From: Chitinophagaceae bacterium
Lineage (GTDB): Bacteria > Bacteroidota > Bacteroidia > Chitinophagales > Chitinophagaceae
Length of the DNA stretch: 64,000 nucleotides
Direction: 5' to 3'
Assembly: GCA_016786885.1 (NCBI GenBank)
Contig: JAEUVO010000001.1
Span: forward strand, 1-64,000
Shown here: positions 7,661 through 15,380 of the stretch, in pieces
How positions within the stretch are numbered: position 1 is the first letter of the stretch
Layout of the letters: each line of letters opens with the position of its first letter
The notes under the pieces: generated by a model
What the model was told of the DNA's origin: nothing
The model's input: the letters and a program-made list of their open reading frames with translations, nothing else
The model's database searches: none
Translations under genes and position numbers: made by a program

Positions 7661-10600
7661 TTATTCTTATTATAGAGCTCTTTTAAAACAAGATTACCTT
7701 GTTCAGCCACTTCAACGGCTATTTTATTTGCGATTTCTTTAAATCCTTTCTCATACAGCTTCTTTACAAATTCGGTGAGATCAGCATGGAAAGCCGCAGT
7801 CACAAGTTTCTGTGAATAAATTTGTTCTACCAGCTTACCCGCCAACTCGATATTCGAATCTGCAATTTGGTACAAATGTCGAAGAAAACTGTAAACTTCC
7901 CTGCCATTGGTAGTATTACTAATAACAAAAGAACTTATTTGAAATACTTTCTCCGTAAGCTCCGGCAAGCGGTCAAAAAACCAAAGTAAAATGGAGATAT
8001 GATCTTTTAAATCAGGTACTGAGTCAAATAATGGGAGTAGTCGTTCCCAGAGATAGATTAGCTCATCCGAAGAAAGTATTTTTTGTTCCCAAGCCTGACG
8101 AATTAGTCTTTTAATCTGCTCAGGGTTTTTCTTTGCAAGTATCTCAGCAATGATGCTGTCTTTTACTGGTTCACCCTTCCAGAACTTCCATTCAAGTAAT
8201 CCATACAAAATTACTGCATCAAGCGACGGAGAATCGCTGGTAAAATACGCCAGTGCCTTATCGAATATCTTATGCTTTTTTAGGAAGTCATAGAAGACCG
8301 CAGAATGCTGATACCGTCTTGAAAAAACTGATTGAAACCGGTAGTCAAAATACCGGGGATTTTCTTCACTTAATATCCTGTCGAGGTTGGCTTCAACCCA
8401 CTTCTTGTCCCAATGTAGCAATAGCGGCAATTCCATTCCCAGGACAATAGAAAATTCCTTGTCCCTGTTCTCTGTGCTGTTTAACCGATTTGTAAAATGT
8501 TCTTTTACTGCATCCGGCCATTTTGATTCCTGATCCTTGCTTGTGAACTTTTCAGACCATATCCGAACAAGGTCTATCAAGACTCCATATAATCGCCCGG
8601 GAGTGCTGTTTAATATATGATTAATATAACCTGATTGTGTTTGATCGGTATGATCTTGAAACTCCGTTGTATCAATCATGGATAGAACCAACGTAGTCAA
8701 CCTACCCAAGTCTTCTTTGACCAGGCCTAATCGGTCATTATTCGCAGCAACCGCAGAAATGAATTCACTTGCACTTGTAGCGAACCATCTTTTATTATGA
8801 AAATTCTTGTCCGTCTCATCCTCAAAACTTTTATCCCCTAATTTCTTTTCAGTAAAATCCACAACGAGTGGAAAGTCCTGAAGACGATCTTTTCTGATGG
8901 CTGTAGTGAAGCCTTCCAATAGATTGCTGGTATATAACGACTGTAACGGGATAAACTCGTCGAGTGAGAACAAATACTTCATGGGATCATTGGCCACAGC
9001 AGCTCTTAGCTGTTCTGCCAGGCCCTGTTCTGTCGTATCATGCTCGTACTGGGGCTTAAAAGATTTAATAAAATCGGTTTGTTCAGTGACTGATAATTTT
9101 TGAAAGTCCGCATACTCTATCGGATAATCAAACCCAATTTTTGATTCTCCCCAACTGTCAAATTCCGGGTGTTCGGTCATTTGAGAACTATTCCTTTGCA
9201 TGTACTCTTTTTCTTTGGCTTCCAGCAATGATTTACTTTTCTGACTGTGTGGAGTTAAGGCAGTGAGCCACCTCCTCATCCTGTACGCAGCAAAATCCCG
9301 TCCATACTCTTTTTGCAATTCTTCCAGCGGAGGGTTGGTTTTTTCAACCCATGCGATTACTTTTCCAAATTGTTCATCGGTAAAAGAAGCTGAATGCTCT
9401 TTGAGTAAAATGTAAGGTTCATGAATGTAAATGTCATCATGGGGTTCAGCTTCTTTCAAGAATTTCCACCATCTGTCCTGATAAGATGCAAAGTTTAATC
9501 GTATCAGGTGTATGGCCAGGCGTTGCAGAATTTGTACCTTAAATGCCAGCATTTCATCAATGACATTCCCAAGTTCTAAAGGATTCAGCTTTGGTGCATA
9601 GTCGCGAATAAAATAAATGATCGTAGTTTCCCAACCGCTTCCATAAACTGACTGACTGGTAGGCTCTATAGAAGCTGGGGTACCATGCGTCAGACTATGC
9701 GAGCCTATTCTGACAAGATCAGCCAGCTTTTGGATAGCAGTTTGTATAGGAACTGGCCCGATCAAACCAGTTATATCGTCACCATGAAGACTGATTAGTT
9801 CCTGAATGAAGTGATCGCGGACATTTGGCCTTTTCTGAGTATACGGCTCGGCCTCTGTGTCAAAAAAACTGATGCCTTTTTCCTCAAATGTTGTGAATCC
9901 AAAAAAATAATCCAATAATTGTTTCAAACTCTCGATATCACCCCGGTTTACCAGCTTTGCAGCAAAACCTTCAGACAAGTTAGAATGGACCAGACTCCAG
10001 GAGTTCTGATGTTCATTGACACTGTATTTTTCAAAAAATTTGCGTTCAAGCTCGCCAAACGGATAATCATCAACATTGATCATGATCTGCGTGATGTCTG
10101 TTGAAGTATAAGGGTGCAAGCCGATCTTATCATCGCAATAAGCCTGCATGATTGCTCGCACAATTTTTTTGATGTTCTCCTTCACATTGCGACGAGCCAC
10201 CAATGATATCCCAAGCAGATATTTGACAGCATGCCAATATGGCGGCGGTTGTCCCTCCATAGTTTCCACTGGCGCGTTGGCTGGATCAAAATAGCCCTCA
10301 CTCATTAGGGATAATAGCCAGCCCGTCTTATCCAATCGTGAAAAGAAATAGTCAGCGTTTTTGGGATTGTTCAATATATTTGTCAGTGCTGGCAATGAAT
10401 CATGTTGCGGTTCATCCAATTTCAGTAACACATCCATTCTGTTGGTTCTGCCTAGAAACGTTCCAATAACAACCGACAGTACCTTTTCATATTCGCCCCA
10501 CAGGTTAATAATCTCCGTCGGGTCTACCGAAGTGGCTCCGTGAATATTTTTACGATGAGCTATGCGGTGAAAATTCTTCGCAATGCTGAGCCACTTGTTA

Positions 10601-10923
10601 GCAAGCGCATCCTTTGGATCTTCTTTTCCAATCGCAGCAAGAATCGAAGAAAAATGCTCTTTGGTGTCTTCCTCTACTCCTGTTATGTTCTCAGATATTT
10701 CCTTCTTAATTTTTTTTGGCGCAAACACGTCCCGCAGGCCCCCGTCAATTTCACGTACAGCATGAGCAATCATGTTGGCTTTGGATTGTATCGTGCAATC
10801 CGGGTCAATCATACGAATACCATCAAGATAAAAATTGGCCAACGATTGACCTATTGTCTTTAATCCCTCATATATCCTTTCCTGTTCCTCGGTTAACATT
10901 TTATAACGCTTTAAGCTTATCAT
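7657..10923 (-). CDS. Very large helical protein (1088 aa) of unknown function, paired with a zinc-ribbon/HEPN protein
   Basis: Not recognised. The protein is almost entirely helical and looks like an alpha-solenoid. No P-loop, DEAD-box, nuclease or protease motif was found by eye. The N-terminal 130 residues are distinct: ANMIAHAVREIDGGLRDV (49-66) followed by FHRIAHRKNIHG (118-129), an Arg/His-rich helix resembling R-x-H helices of HEPN-type domains, but the spacing does not match the standard motif exactly. An alternative start is Met9 (MLTEEQERIY). It lies 75 bp downstream of the zinc-ribbon/HEPN gene on the same strand, probably as a two-gene operon. Large helical scaffolds next to HEPN or nuclease genes are common in defence islands, so a sensor or scaffold role is plausible but unproven. 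Confidence 0.65.
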   Translation of the reverse strand: MISLKRYKMLTEEQERIYEGLKTIGQSLANFYLDGIRMIDPDCTIQSKANMIAHAVREIDGGLRDVFAPKKIKKEISENITGVEEDTKEHFSSILAAIGKEDPKDALANKWLSIAKNFHRIAHRKNIHGATSVDPTEIINLWGEYEKVLSVVIGTFLGRTNRMDVLLKLDEPQHDSLPALTNILNNPKNADYFFSRLDKTGWLLSLMSEGYFDPANAPVETMEGQPPPYWHAVKYLLGISLVARRNVKENIKKIVRAIMQAYCDDKIGLHPYTSTDITQIMINVDDYPFGELERKFFEKYSVNEHQNSWSLVHSNLSEGFAAKLVNRGDIESLKQLLDYFFGFTTFEEKGISFFDTEAEPYTQKRPNVRDHFIQELISLHGDDITGLIGPVPIQTAIQKLADLVRIGSHSLTHGTPASIEPTSQSVYGSGWETTIIYFIRDYAPKLNPLELGNVIDEMLAFKVQILQRLAIHLIRLNFASYQDRWWKFLKEAEPHDDIYIHEPYILLKEHSASFTDEQFGKVIAWVEKTNPPLEELQKEYGRDFAAYRMRRWLTALTPHSQKSKSLLEAKEKEYMQRNSSQMTEHPEFDSWGESKIGFDYPIEYADFQKLSVTEQTDFIKSFKPQYEHDTTEQGLAEQLRAAVANDPMKYLFSLDEFIPLQSLYTSNLLEGFTTAIRKDRLQDFPLVVDFTEKKLGDKSFEDETDKNFHNKRWFATSASEFISAVAANNDRLGLVKEDLGRLTTLVLSMIDTTEFQDHTDQTQSGYINHILNSTPGRLYGVLIDLVRIWSEKFTSKDQESKWPDAVKEHFTNRLNSTENRDKEFSIVLGMELPLLLHWDKKWVEANLDRILSEENPRYFDYRFQSVFSRRYQHSAVFYDFLKKHKIFDKALAYFTSDSPSLDAVILYGLLEWKFWKGEPVKDSIIAEILAKKNPEQIKRLIRQAWEQKILSSDELIYLWERLLPLFDSVPDLKDHISILLWFFDRLPELTEKVFQISSFVISNTTNGREVYSFLRHLYQIADSNIELAGKLVEQIYSQKLVTAAFHADLTEFVKKLYEKGFKEIANKIAVEVAEQGNLVLKELYNKNN

Positions 10924-10998
10924 CGGAATAGTGACAGAAGCATCATGAAAATTACCAGATCCTTTTTATTTCGTTCGCTTTAATATGATGACGTAATC

Positions 10999-12003
10999 CT
11001 ATAATTCTGCTTTAAGAGATTCAATTACTTTTTGAATGATGCGCAGACAATGCGTAACGTCCTTTTCCTTTACAATAACTCGCTGACCCACTTGGTAGGA
11101 TGGGTCCCGTGAATTATCAATATACCTCTGATCAACGATTCCTTCTGTATGACAGAGCAGATGCCTTCGCTGAAAATAAATGACCAGTTCATCCAACTCT
11201 GTTTGAGAGATCCAGTCAGAGTAGCTTTTTCCTAAATTCTGTTGCCAGTAGCCGGCACCTGCTTCAAGATTTTGAAATGCATTCATTCTTATGTTAACGG
11301 CGGGAAATTTTTTTGCAAAAGAAACCTCATTGAATCGTTGAAAAGCCACGACGCATTCATTAAGACTTGTTTCGATCATGGAACGACAAGTATTCTCCGC
11401 TGCATCTTTGCTTACTGCTAATAATGAGGTTCGAACCAATTCAATGTTTTGAATTTTCGCTTCAACCTTTCTTACTGCATTTTCAAAAGTCTCTTCTGCT
11501 GAGTTGTGGCCGCAACATGGACAGAAAAAAGCACTACCAATGACCGCATATCTTGCACTACATTCTTTGCAGGCAATCTTCAGCTCCATGGCCTGGCCTG
11601 CCGCAATAGGTACGATATATTTCATTCCGGGTTTTCCTGTAAAGTTCATGGACATTTTCAGAAATGAATTCCGCGGTTGATTTTCATTGAAATGGCGGGC
11701 GCCTTCAATAAAAGCATTGTTCACCATTCCATGAATATGCTCCTTTGCTCTCTGCCTTGCCCATTTTATTTGCCCAGCGGTAAACCAAGATTTGGCAGCA
11801 GCTTCATTACGGCACATAGGACAGAATACTTTCTCCTCTTTGAAAATATTTTTCCAATCGTCTTCATGGACTTTAAACTGAAAAAGACATTTTTTGTCGG
11901 GGCATTCCTTATCGACATAACCATCCTTATCGGGTCTAATAGGCACAGAAATCTGATGGGTGCCATTAATCCGCTGCAGTTCCTGAATCAATTTTTCAAA
12001 CAT
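10999..12003 (-). CDS. Double zinc-ribbon protein with C-terminal HEPN-like motif
   Basis: 334 residues. The first zinc ribbon uses C34, C39, C61 and C64; the second uses C145, C148, C161 and C164 (CKEC, then CPCCGHN). The C-terminal third is helical and carries QRRHLLCHTEGIVDQRY: R280-x4-H285 fits the HEPN R-x4-H signature followed by a conserved-looking GxVDxxY. Zinc ribbons fused to a HEPN-like domain suggest an RNase guided by nucleic-acid or protein binding. It is the promoter-proximal gene of the operon with the 1088-residue protein and is divergent from the AbiE-like pair. The family name is unknown to me; the domain assignments come from visible motifs only. Confidence 0.65.
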   Translation of the reverse strand: MFEKLIQELQRINGTHQISVPIRPDKDGYVDKECPDKKCLFQFKVHEDDWKNIFKEEKVFCPMCRNEAAAKSWFTAGQIKWARQRAKEHIHGMVNNAFIEGARHFNENQPRNSFLKMSMNFTGKPGMKYIVPIAAGQAMELKIACKECSARYAVIGSAFFCPCCGHNSAEETFENAVRKVEAKIQNIELVRTSLLAVSKDAAENTCRSMIETSLNECVVAFQRFNEVSFAKKFPAVNIRMNAFQNLEAGAGYWQQNLGKSYSDWISQTELDELVIYFQRRHLLCHTEGIVDQRYIDNSRDPSYQVGQRVIVKEKDVTHCLRIIQKVIESLKAEL

Positions 12004-12021
12004 GATATCTGATTATTATCT

Positions 12022-12029
12022 CAAATATA
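12022..12029 (-). promoter_or_regulatory. -7 box TATATTTG for the zinc-ribbon/HEPN operon
   Basis: On the minus strand TATATTTG lies 18 nt before the ATG at 12003. It faces the AbiE-like promoter, so the 22-bp palindrome at 12078-12099 lies between two divergent promoters. No -33 at standard spacing was seen on this strand. Confidence 0.5.
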
Positions 12030-12077
12030 CTAATATTATTAGCCATTTTAGGGCAAATTTCAAGACAAAATTCTCGA

Positions 12078-12115
12078 TTCGCAATTTGCAAATTGCGAAT
12101 TTTGCATTATATTTG
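12078..12115 (+). promoter_or_regulatory. AbiE-like promoter with perfect 22-bp palindromic operator
   Basis: The sequence 12078-12099 is a perfect palindrome with arms TTCGCAATTTG and CAAATTGCGAA. Its left arm contains the -33 element TTTG (12085-12088). A 19-nt spacer leads to a perfect -7 box TATATTTG (12108-12115), and the ATG follows at 12120. A protein bound at the palindrome would cover the -33 element and repress the pair, the arrangement expected for an autoregulating antitoxin. Confidence 0.75.
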
Positions 12116-12119
12116 CCCT

Positions 12120-12638
12120 ATGAGAAAGCATAATGGAATGAGACCCCAGGACATTCCTATTCTTTTGAAAATTCTGATCCTCGGGGAACAAATCTGGCAA
12201 AACAAAGACCTTGCTTCACAACTATATATCAGCCCTTCGGAAATCTCTGAATCACTTAACCGTAGTGCAATGGCGGGTCTGATCGATGCCGACTACAAGA
12301 AAAAAGTCTACCGGCAATCGCTTATGGAATTTTTAGAATTCGGCCTGCACTACGTTTTCCCAGCGATACCAGAAGTGATGGTCAATGGTATTTATACTGC
12401 TCACTCACATCCCAGGTTGGAAAAAGAATTCAATAAGGAAAGTCTGCCGTATGTATGGCCTGAGCCTCGTGGGCAAGTCCGGGGATTAAGCATCGAACCG
12501 TTGTACAAAGAGCAAACAAAAGCCGTCCGTCAGGATGAACAATTATATTACATGCTCGCATTACTAGATATTCTCAGGGTCGGAAGAGTAAGGGAGTTGA
12601 AATTTGCCATTTCGGAACTCAAAAAGATCATTCTATGA
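12120..12638 (+). CDS. Winged-HTH protein, likely antitoxin/repressor of an AbiE-like pair
   Basis: 172 residues from ATG 12120, chosen because the -7 box ends 4 nt upstream and an earlier ATG (12093) lies inside the promoter. Residues 8-60 form a winged-helix pattern (NKDLASQLYISPSEISESLNR is the recognition-helix region). The rest is an all-alpha/beta domain of unknown fold with a WPEPRGQVRG stretch. The stop overlaps the start of the nucleotidyltransferase gene (ATGA), the compact layout of type IV AbiEi-AbiEii systems, in which the winged-HTH antitoxin represses its own operon through inverted repeats. It is not a typical AbiEi by length, so the assignment rests on context and the palindrome. 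Confidence 0.65.
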   Translation: MRKHNGMRPQDIPILLKILILGEQIWQNKDLASQLYISPSEISESLNRSAMAGLIDADYKKKVYRQSLMEFLEFGLHYVFPAIPEVMVNGIYTAHSHPRLEKEFNKESLPYVWPEPRGQVRGLSIEPLYKEQTKAVRQDEQLYYMLALLDILRVGRVRELKFAISELKKIIL

Positions 12639-13321
12639 AACATGTCAATGAAAATATAACACGAATTAAGGCTGTATATAATGGTCTTGGTGATTTAAGA
12701 GATAAAGTCGTGTTTGTTGGGGGTGCTACGGTTTCTCTATATGCACAAAGAGAAGCTCCTGACATCAGGGAAACCAAAGATGTAGATATTCTTGTTGAAA
12801 TCGCCTCAAGATGGGAGTATGCAGCAATAGAAGAGCAATTAAGAAAAATTGGATTTACAAATGTTCAAGAGTCAGGATTTCTTGGACGTTATATAATGGA
12901 TGGATTAATTGTAGACTTGATGGCTACCGATGATGATATACTCGGCTTTACAAACAAATGGTATAGTGAAGGATTCAAGACAGCGATAGATTATACTATT
13001 GACCCACAGCATACAGTAAAAATATTTGACCCAGCCTATTTTGTGGCTTCTAAAATAGAAGCTTTCAAAAATAGAGGAAAAGGCGATGGTCGTCAAAGTA
13101 CAGATTTCGAGGATATTGTTTTTATCCTTGATAACAGATCTTCTATATGGGATGAAATGGCTTCCGTTCCATCACCACTCAAAGAATACTTAAAAGAGGA
13201 GTTTAGAGCACTATCCAATAATCCATACATTGATGAATGGATCGGATCCCATTCAAGCTTCTTCTCACCTCCGAGTGCTTACCTAATCATGCAAGATTTA
13301 AAAAAATACATAGAAACTTAA
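12635..13321 (+). CDS. AbiEii-like nucleotidyltransferase (candidate toxin)
   Basis: 228 residues with the minimal nucleotidyltransferase signature: VFVGGATVSLY (G29, G30, S34) followed by TKDVDILVE (D49, D51), and a third acidic residue in LIVDLMATD (D94). These are the metal-binding carboxylates of the DNA polymerase beta-like fold. The C-terminal half is helical with FDPAYFVASKIEAFKNRGKGD, which resembles the KxxA..R..RxKDxxD motif of the AbiEii/AbiGii toxin family. It is translationally coupled to the winged-HTH gene. AbiEii-type toxins transfer nucleotides to tRNA or protein; the target here is unknown. The last 4 bp overlap the convergent GT25-like gene. Confidence 0.75.
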   Translation: MKHVNENITRIKAVYNGLGDLRDKVVFVGGATVSLYAQREAPDIRETKDVDILVEIASRWEYAAIEEQLRKIGFTNVQESGFLGRYIMDGLIVDLMATDDDILGFTNKWYSEGFKTAIDYTIDPQHTVKIFDPAYFVASKIEAFKNRGKGDGRQSTDFEDIVFILDNRSSIWDEMASVPSPLKEYLKEEFRALSNNPYIDEWIGSHSSFFSPPSAYLIMQDLKKYIET

Positions 13322-13917
13322 CCTTGATAGAGATGGTATCGGCTCGTATACCTGGAGAAATCGACAAACTGTTTTCTGTTATCACTATATCCGCTTTGTT
13401 GAAGTGCTACCATCGGAGTACAAACCTTGAAAAGGCCTTTACCGGCAAGTTGTCTATCAAAATCTATTCCCGGGTTAATTGAAAGTAGGACATCGTAAAA
13501 CTCTTCATGAATAGTATATAATGATGTGCCTGAAAAATCATGTACAAGATTTTCCTTTTCAATGTCTCCCCAAATTACTCCCCCTAAGTACAGATCGAAG
13601 ATTTCCGGCTGATTGCTTATGTAATAATCCCAAGCTCCTTTTGTTGTAAATTTAATATCATCTTCAGCAATCGTGATTTGTTTCAAGCACGATTGTTTTG
13701 CAAACTCCACTATCTGTTGATGGGATTTCAAGATCCCTCTTGCAGGAAAATCCGGGTCATCAAACCCAGTCCAGATATTAAAATCAATTATCTGTTGTAG
13801 TTGTAATTCCTTAAATAGAGATTCTAATCGATCAATTCTTCGCTCAAGGTGAATGATATGCAGAGTATTTAAATACATTTTAATCAGGCTTATACCATAA
13901 CATATTTTGTATATCAC
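13318..13917 (-). CDS. GT25-like glycosyltransferase, paired with a caspase-like protease
   Basis: 199 residues if translation starts at the GTG at 13917, directly after the caspase stop (TGA-GTG); Met14 (ATG at 13878) is an equally good start. HIIHLERRIDRLESLF near the N-terminus and TIAEDDIKF in the middle match the N-x-x-R-x-x-R and EDD motifs of glycosyltransferase family 25 (LPS-type beta-glycosyltransferases). The protein is shorter than typical GT25 enzymes (230-270) and has no signal peptide or membrane anchor. It does not lie in a polysaccharide cluster; its only partner is the protease gene immediately upstream. That suggests modification of a cytoplasmic target, or a degenerate enzyme, but I cannot tell which. 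Confidence 0.6.
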   Translation of the reverse strand: MIYKICYGISLIKMYLNTLHIIHLERRIDRLESLFKELQLQQIIDFNIWTGFDDPDFPARGILKSHQQIVEFAKQSCLKQITIAEDDIKFTTKGAWDYYISNQPEIFDLYLGGVIWGDIEKENLVHDFSGTSLYTIHEEFYDVLLSINPGIDFDRQLAGKGLFKVCTPMVALQQSGYSDNRKQFVDFSRYTSRYHLYQG

Positions 13918-14658
13918 TCAGAATTTGCTGACAGCAAAGGGAAATGGAATGGACGGCAAAATCGTGGGAGTTTGGGGACCAGTTCCTGCTTCAGTCGACA
14001 AACGATTAACCTCTGGCATAATATAATCCATCGCAAAGTCAATGTTCATGGTTTTCAAATGGGGCCCTGGGCCTAAGTGCCAGTCAAAGGCAGCCTGAAG
14101 AAGTACAAGGCTAAAATAGTAGTTTGTTGCAGCTTGTCCTTTTGCACATGCGAAACAAACCACTTGACCATCTTTACAACTGGCAAGTTGCTCATTATAT
14201 AATTGCCTTGCCTGCTCGCGAGTGATGGGTGATCGAACTACTCCTCCATATTTAAACTTGGGTATTTTGTCATTTAGGTCGACCGAAAAGACACCCTCGA
14301 TTTCTGATCGACAGCTCTCAAGTAATATCATTTGTTTAGGAGCAGAAAACTCTAATTGTCCCGGTCGAATTATTTCTTTTTCGTTGAGTTGAAAAAGTTG
14401 ATTGTCGACCTGTGTTGCTCCATGACCAATTAAGACTAAAATAATGAAATCTGAAATTAGAGCTTTCGTCAACTTATTTAGATCAGCCGCAGAAATATCT
14501 TCATGATACTGGATTTCTGCGGCACTGTAAGCCCCTCCTGCTCGGCTATTGAAAAAATTCATGTAAGTCTGGGAGTAATGCCTGTCTAGTTCTAATTCTT
14601 CAGGCGTTTTGGAAAAACCTTTGATTACAATTATCTGCCGATCCATATAATAAAACAT
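13918..14658 (-). CDS. Caspase-like cysteine protease (peptidase C14 fold)
   Basis: 246 residues. FIILVLIGHGA gives the catalytic histidine (H79 in the GHG motif) and MILLESCRSE the catalytic cysteine (C116), each preceded by a hydrophobic strand as in caspases and metacaspases. A third strand with VVCFACAKGQAAT (C168, C171) sits where the S1-pocket strand occurs in this fold. It is a standalone domain with no death-fold, TPR or NTPase partner in the same chain. An alternative start is Met5. It forms a two-gene unit with the GT25-like gene. Bacterial caspase-like proteases serve as effectors in several antiphage and programmed-cell-death systems; that role is inferred here from the island context. 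Confidence 0.75.
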   Translation of the reverse strand: MFYYMDRQIIVIKGFSKTPEELELDRHYSQTYMNFFNSRAGGAYSAAEIQYHEDISAADLNKLTKALISDFIILVLIGHGATQVDNQLFQLNEKEIIRPGQLEFSAPKQMILLESCRSEIEGVFSVDLNDKIPKFKYGGVVRSPITREQARQLYNEQLASCKDGQVVCFACAKGQAATNYYFSLVLLQAAFDWHLGPGPHLKTMNIDFAMDYIMPEVNRLSTEAGTGPQTPTILPSIPFPFAVSKF

Positions 14659-14723
14659 TTTATTTCTAATAATAAAATCACTTCGAAATAAGAATCTTCT
14701 AAGCTATCTGTGTTTGTATTAAC

Positions 14724-15107
14724 TCATTCAAAAATGCCGTATTTAAGGTTAATAAAATTAATAACCTTTTCTTTATTAAATAAAAGTCTTCTTCCAATTT
14801 TTATCTTCGGGAATCCTTCTCGTTTTATTAATCGAAATAACGTCCGCTCGCTTACATTAGTTATCACTGACAATTCCTTCATATTGAAATAGATTCTAAA
14901 AACTCCGATTGCTTTAGCATTATTAAATTCTTTAAGAATTATCTCTCTCGATTCAACATTGGAAGCTCTGATCTTAATATTTTTTTGTTGCCTTTTATAG
15001 TCCTTTGAATTGCAATTGTGAGAACAATACCTTGTCACCGTGGTACGAGCTGTAAACAATTGATGACAATATTGACAAACTCTTTGAATCCTGATATTGC
15101 TGCTCAT
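14724..15107 (-). CDS. Zinc-finger plus excisionase-type HTH protein
   Basis: 127 residues. The N-terminus has a four-cysteine finger (C11, C14, C28, C32: CQYC, then YCSHNC). Residues 73-122 form an excisionase/MerR-like winged HTH (FNMKELSVITNVSERTLFRL, then GRRLLFNKEKVINFIN). Proteins of this type accompany integrases of Bacteroidota mobile elements. Here it lies 258 bp from the right attachment repeat, the usual place for a recombination directionality factor, but no integrase gene is next to it. It could instead be a plain regulator; a palindrome (15143-15159) sits 36 bp upstream of its start. Confidence 0.7.
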   Translation of the reverse strand: MSSNIRIQRVCQYCHQLFTARTTVTRYCSHNCNSKDYKRQQKNIKIRASNVESREIILKEFNNAKAIGVFRIYFNMKELSVITNVSERTLFRLIKREGFPKIKIGRRLLFNKEKVINFINLKYGIFE

Positions 15108-15364
15108 TTGTTCTCATTTTAAAGGCAAATAAAAACAGTAAACTGTCGGAAACTGACAGCAACTGCCATAATTTCTCTTGGCTCTTGAGTCAAAAACCTT
15201 TAAACTAAAAGATACAAATGAGATACAAACAACATTAAAACAGGTTGTAAATAAGGGTAAAGCAGATTCAATTAAGTAAGACTGGGAAGTAAATACGTTG
15301 AAAATGAGGTTAAAATCTTGCTTAACAAAAAATGTAGCTCATTGATTGTGAAATAGTTATAAGC
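15108..15364. other. Right-end non-coding region of the island with inverted and direct repeats
   Basis: 257 bp without a convincing gene. It contains the inverted repeat CTGTC-N7-GACAG (15143-15159) and two direct copies of AGATACAAA (15210-15218 and 15221-15229, 11-bp period). These are candidates for excisionase/integrase arm sites or an operator for the HTH gene. A minus-strand frame is open for about 75 codons but has no start codon and no integrase motif. Confidence 0.4.
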
Positions 15365-15380
15365 CTATTTTCCGATACAG
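15365..15380. repeat. Right attachment site of the island (present mnmE tail)
   Basis: TTTCCGATACAG (15369-15380) equals 1609-1620. On the minus strand the segment is TGT ATC GGA AAA TAG, the last codons and stop of mnmE. Compared with the left copy, the differences fall only in the Lys wobble base and the stop codon (TAG versus TAA). Confidence 0.85.

Larger units (their letters stand above)
1609..15380. mobile_element. Integrated genomic island in the 3' end of mnmE, with defence-type cargo and no integrase
   Basis: Both ends carry TTTCCGATACAG. The right copy is the last codons of the intact mnmE gene; the left copy is a second set of mnmE 3' codons with its own stop, as expected when an element recombines into the gene end and supplies a replacement tail. 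Everything between is accessory: HEPN-like, HNH, AbiE-like, caspase-like and other unknown genes. Outside, on both sides, lie housekeeping genes. SGI1-family islands of Proteobacteria are known to use the 3' end of trmE (mnmE) as attachment site, so the target is an established hotspot. An excisionase-like HTH gene (14724-15107) lies next to the right end, but no tyrosine or serine recombinase is encoded inside, so the element is probably decayed or mobilised in trans. Confidence 0.82.

Noticed and set aside
7657..10923. STAND/AVAST-type NTPase in the 1088-residue protein
   Set aside because: No Walker A or B motif is visible anywhere in the sequence.
15121..15340. Truncated integrase in the right-end gap
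   Set aside because: A minus-strand frame is open for about 75 codons but lacks a start codon and any R-H-R-Y or other recombinase motif; kept only as non-coding sequence.
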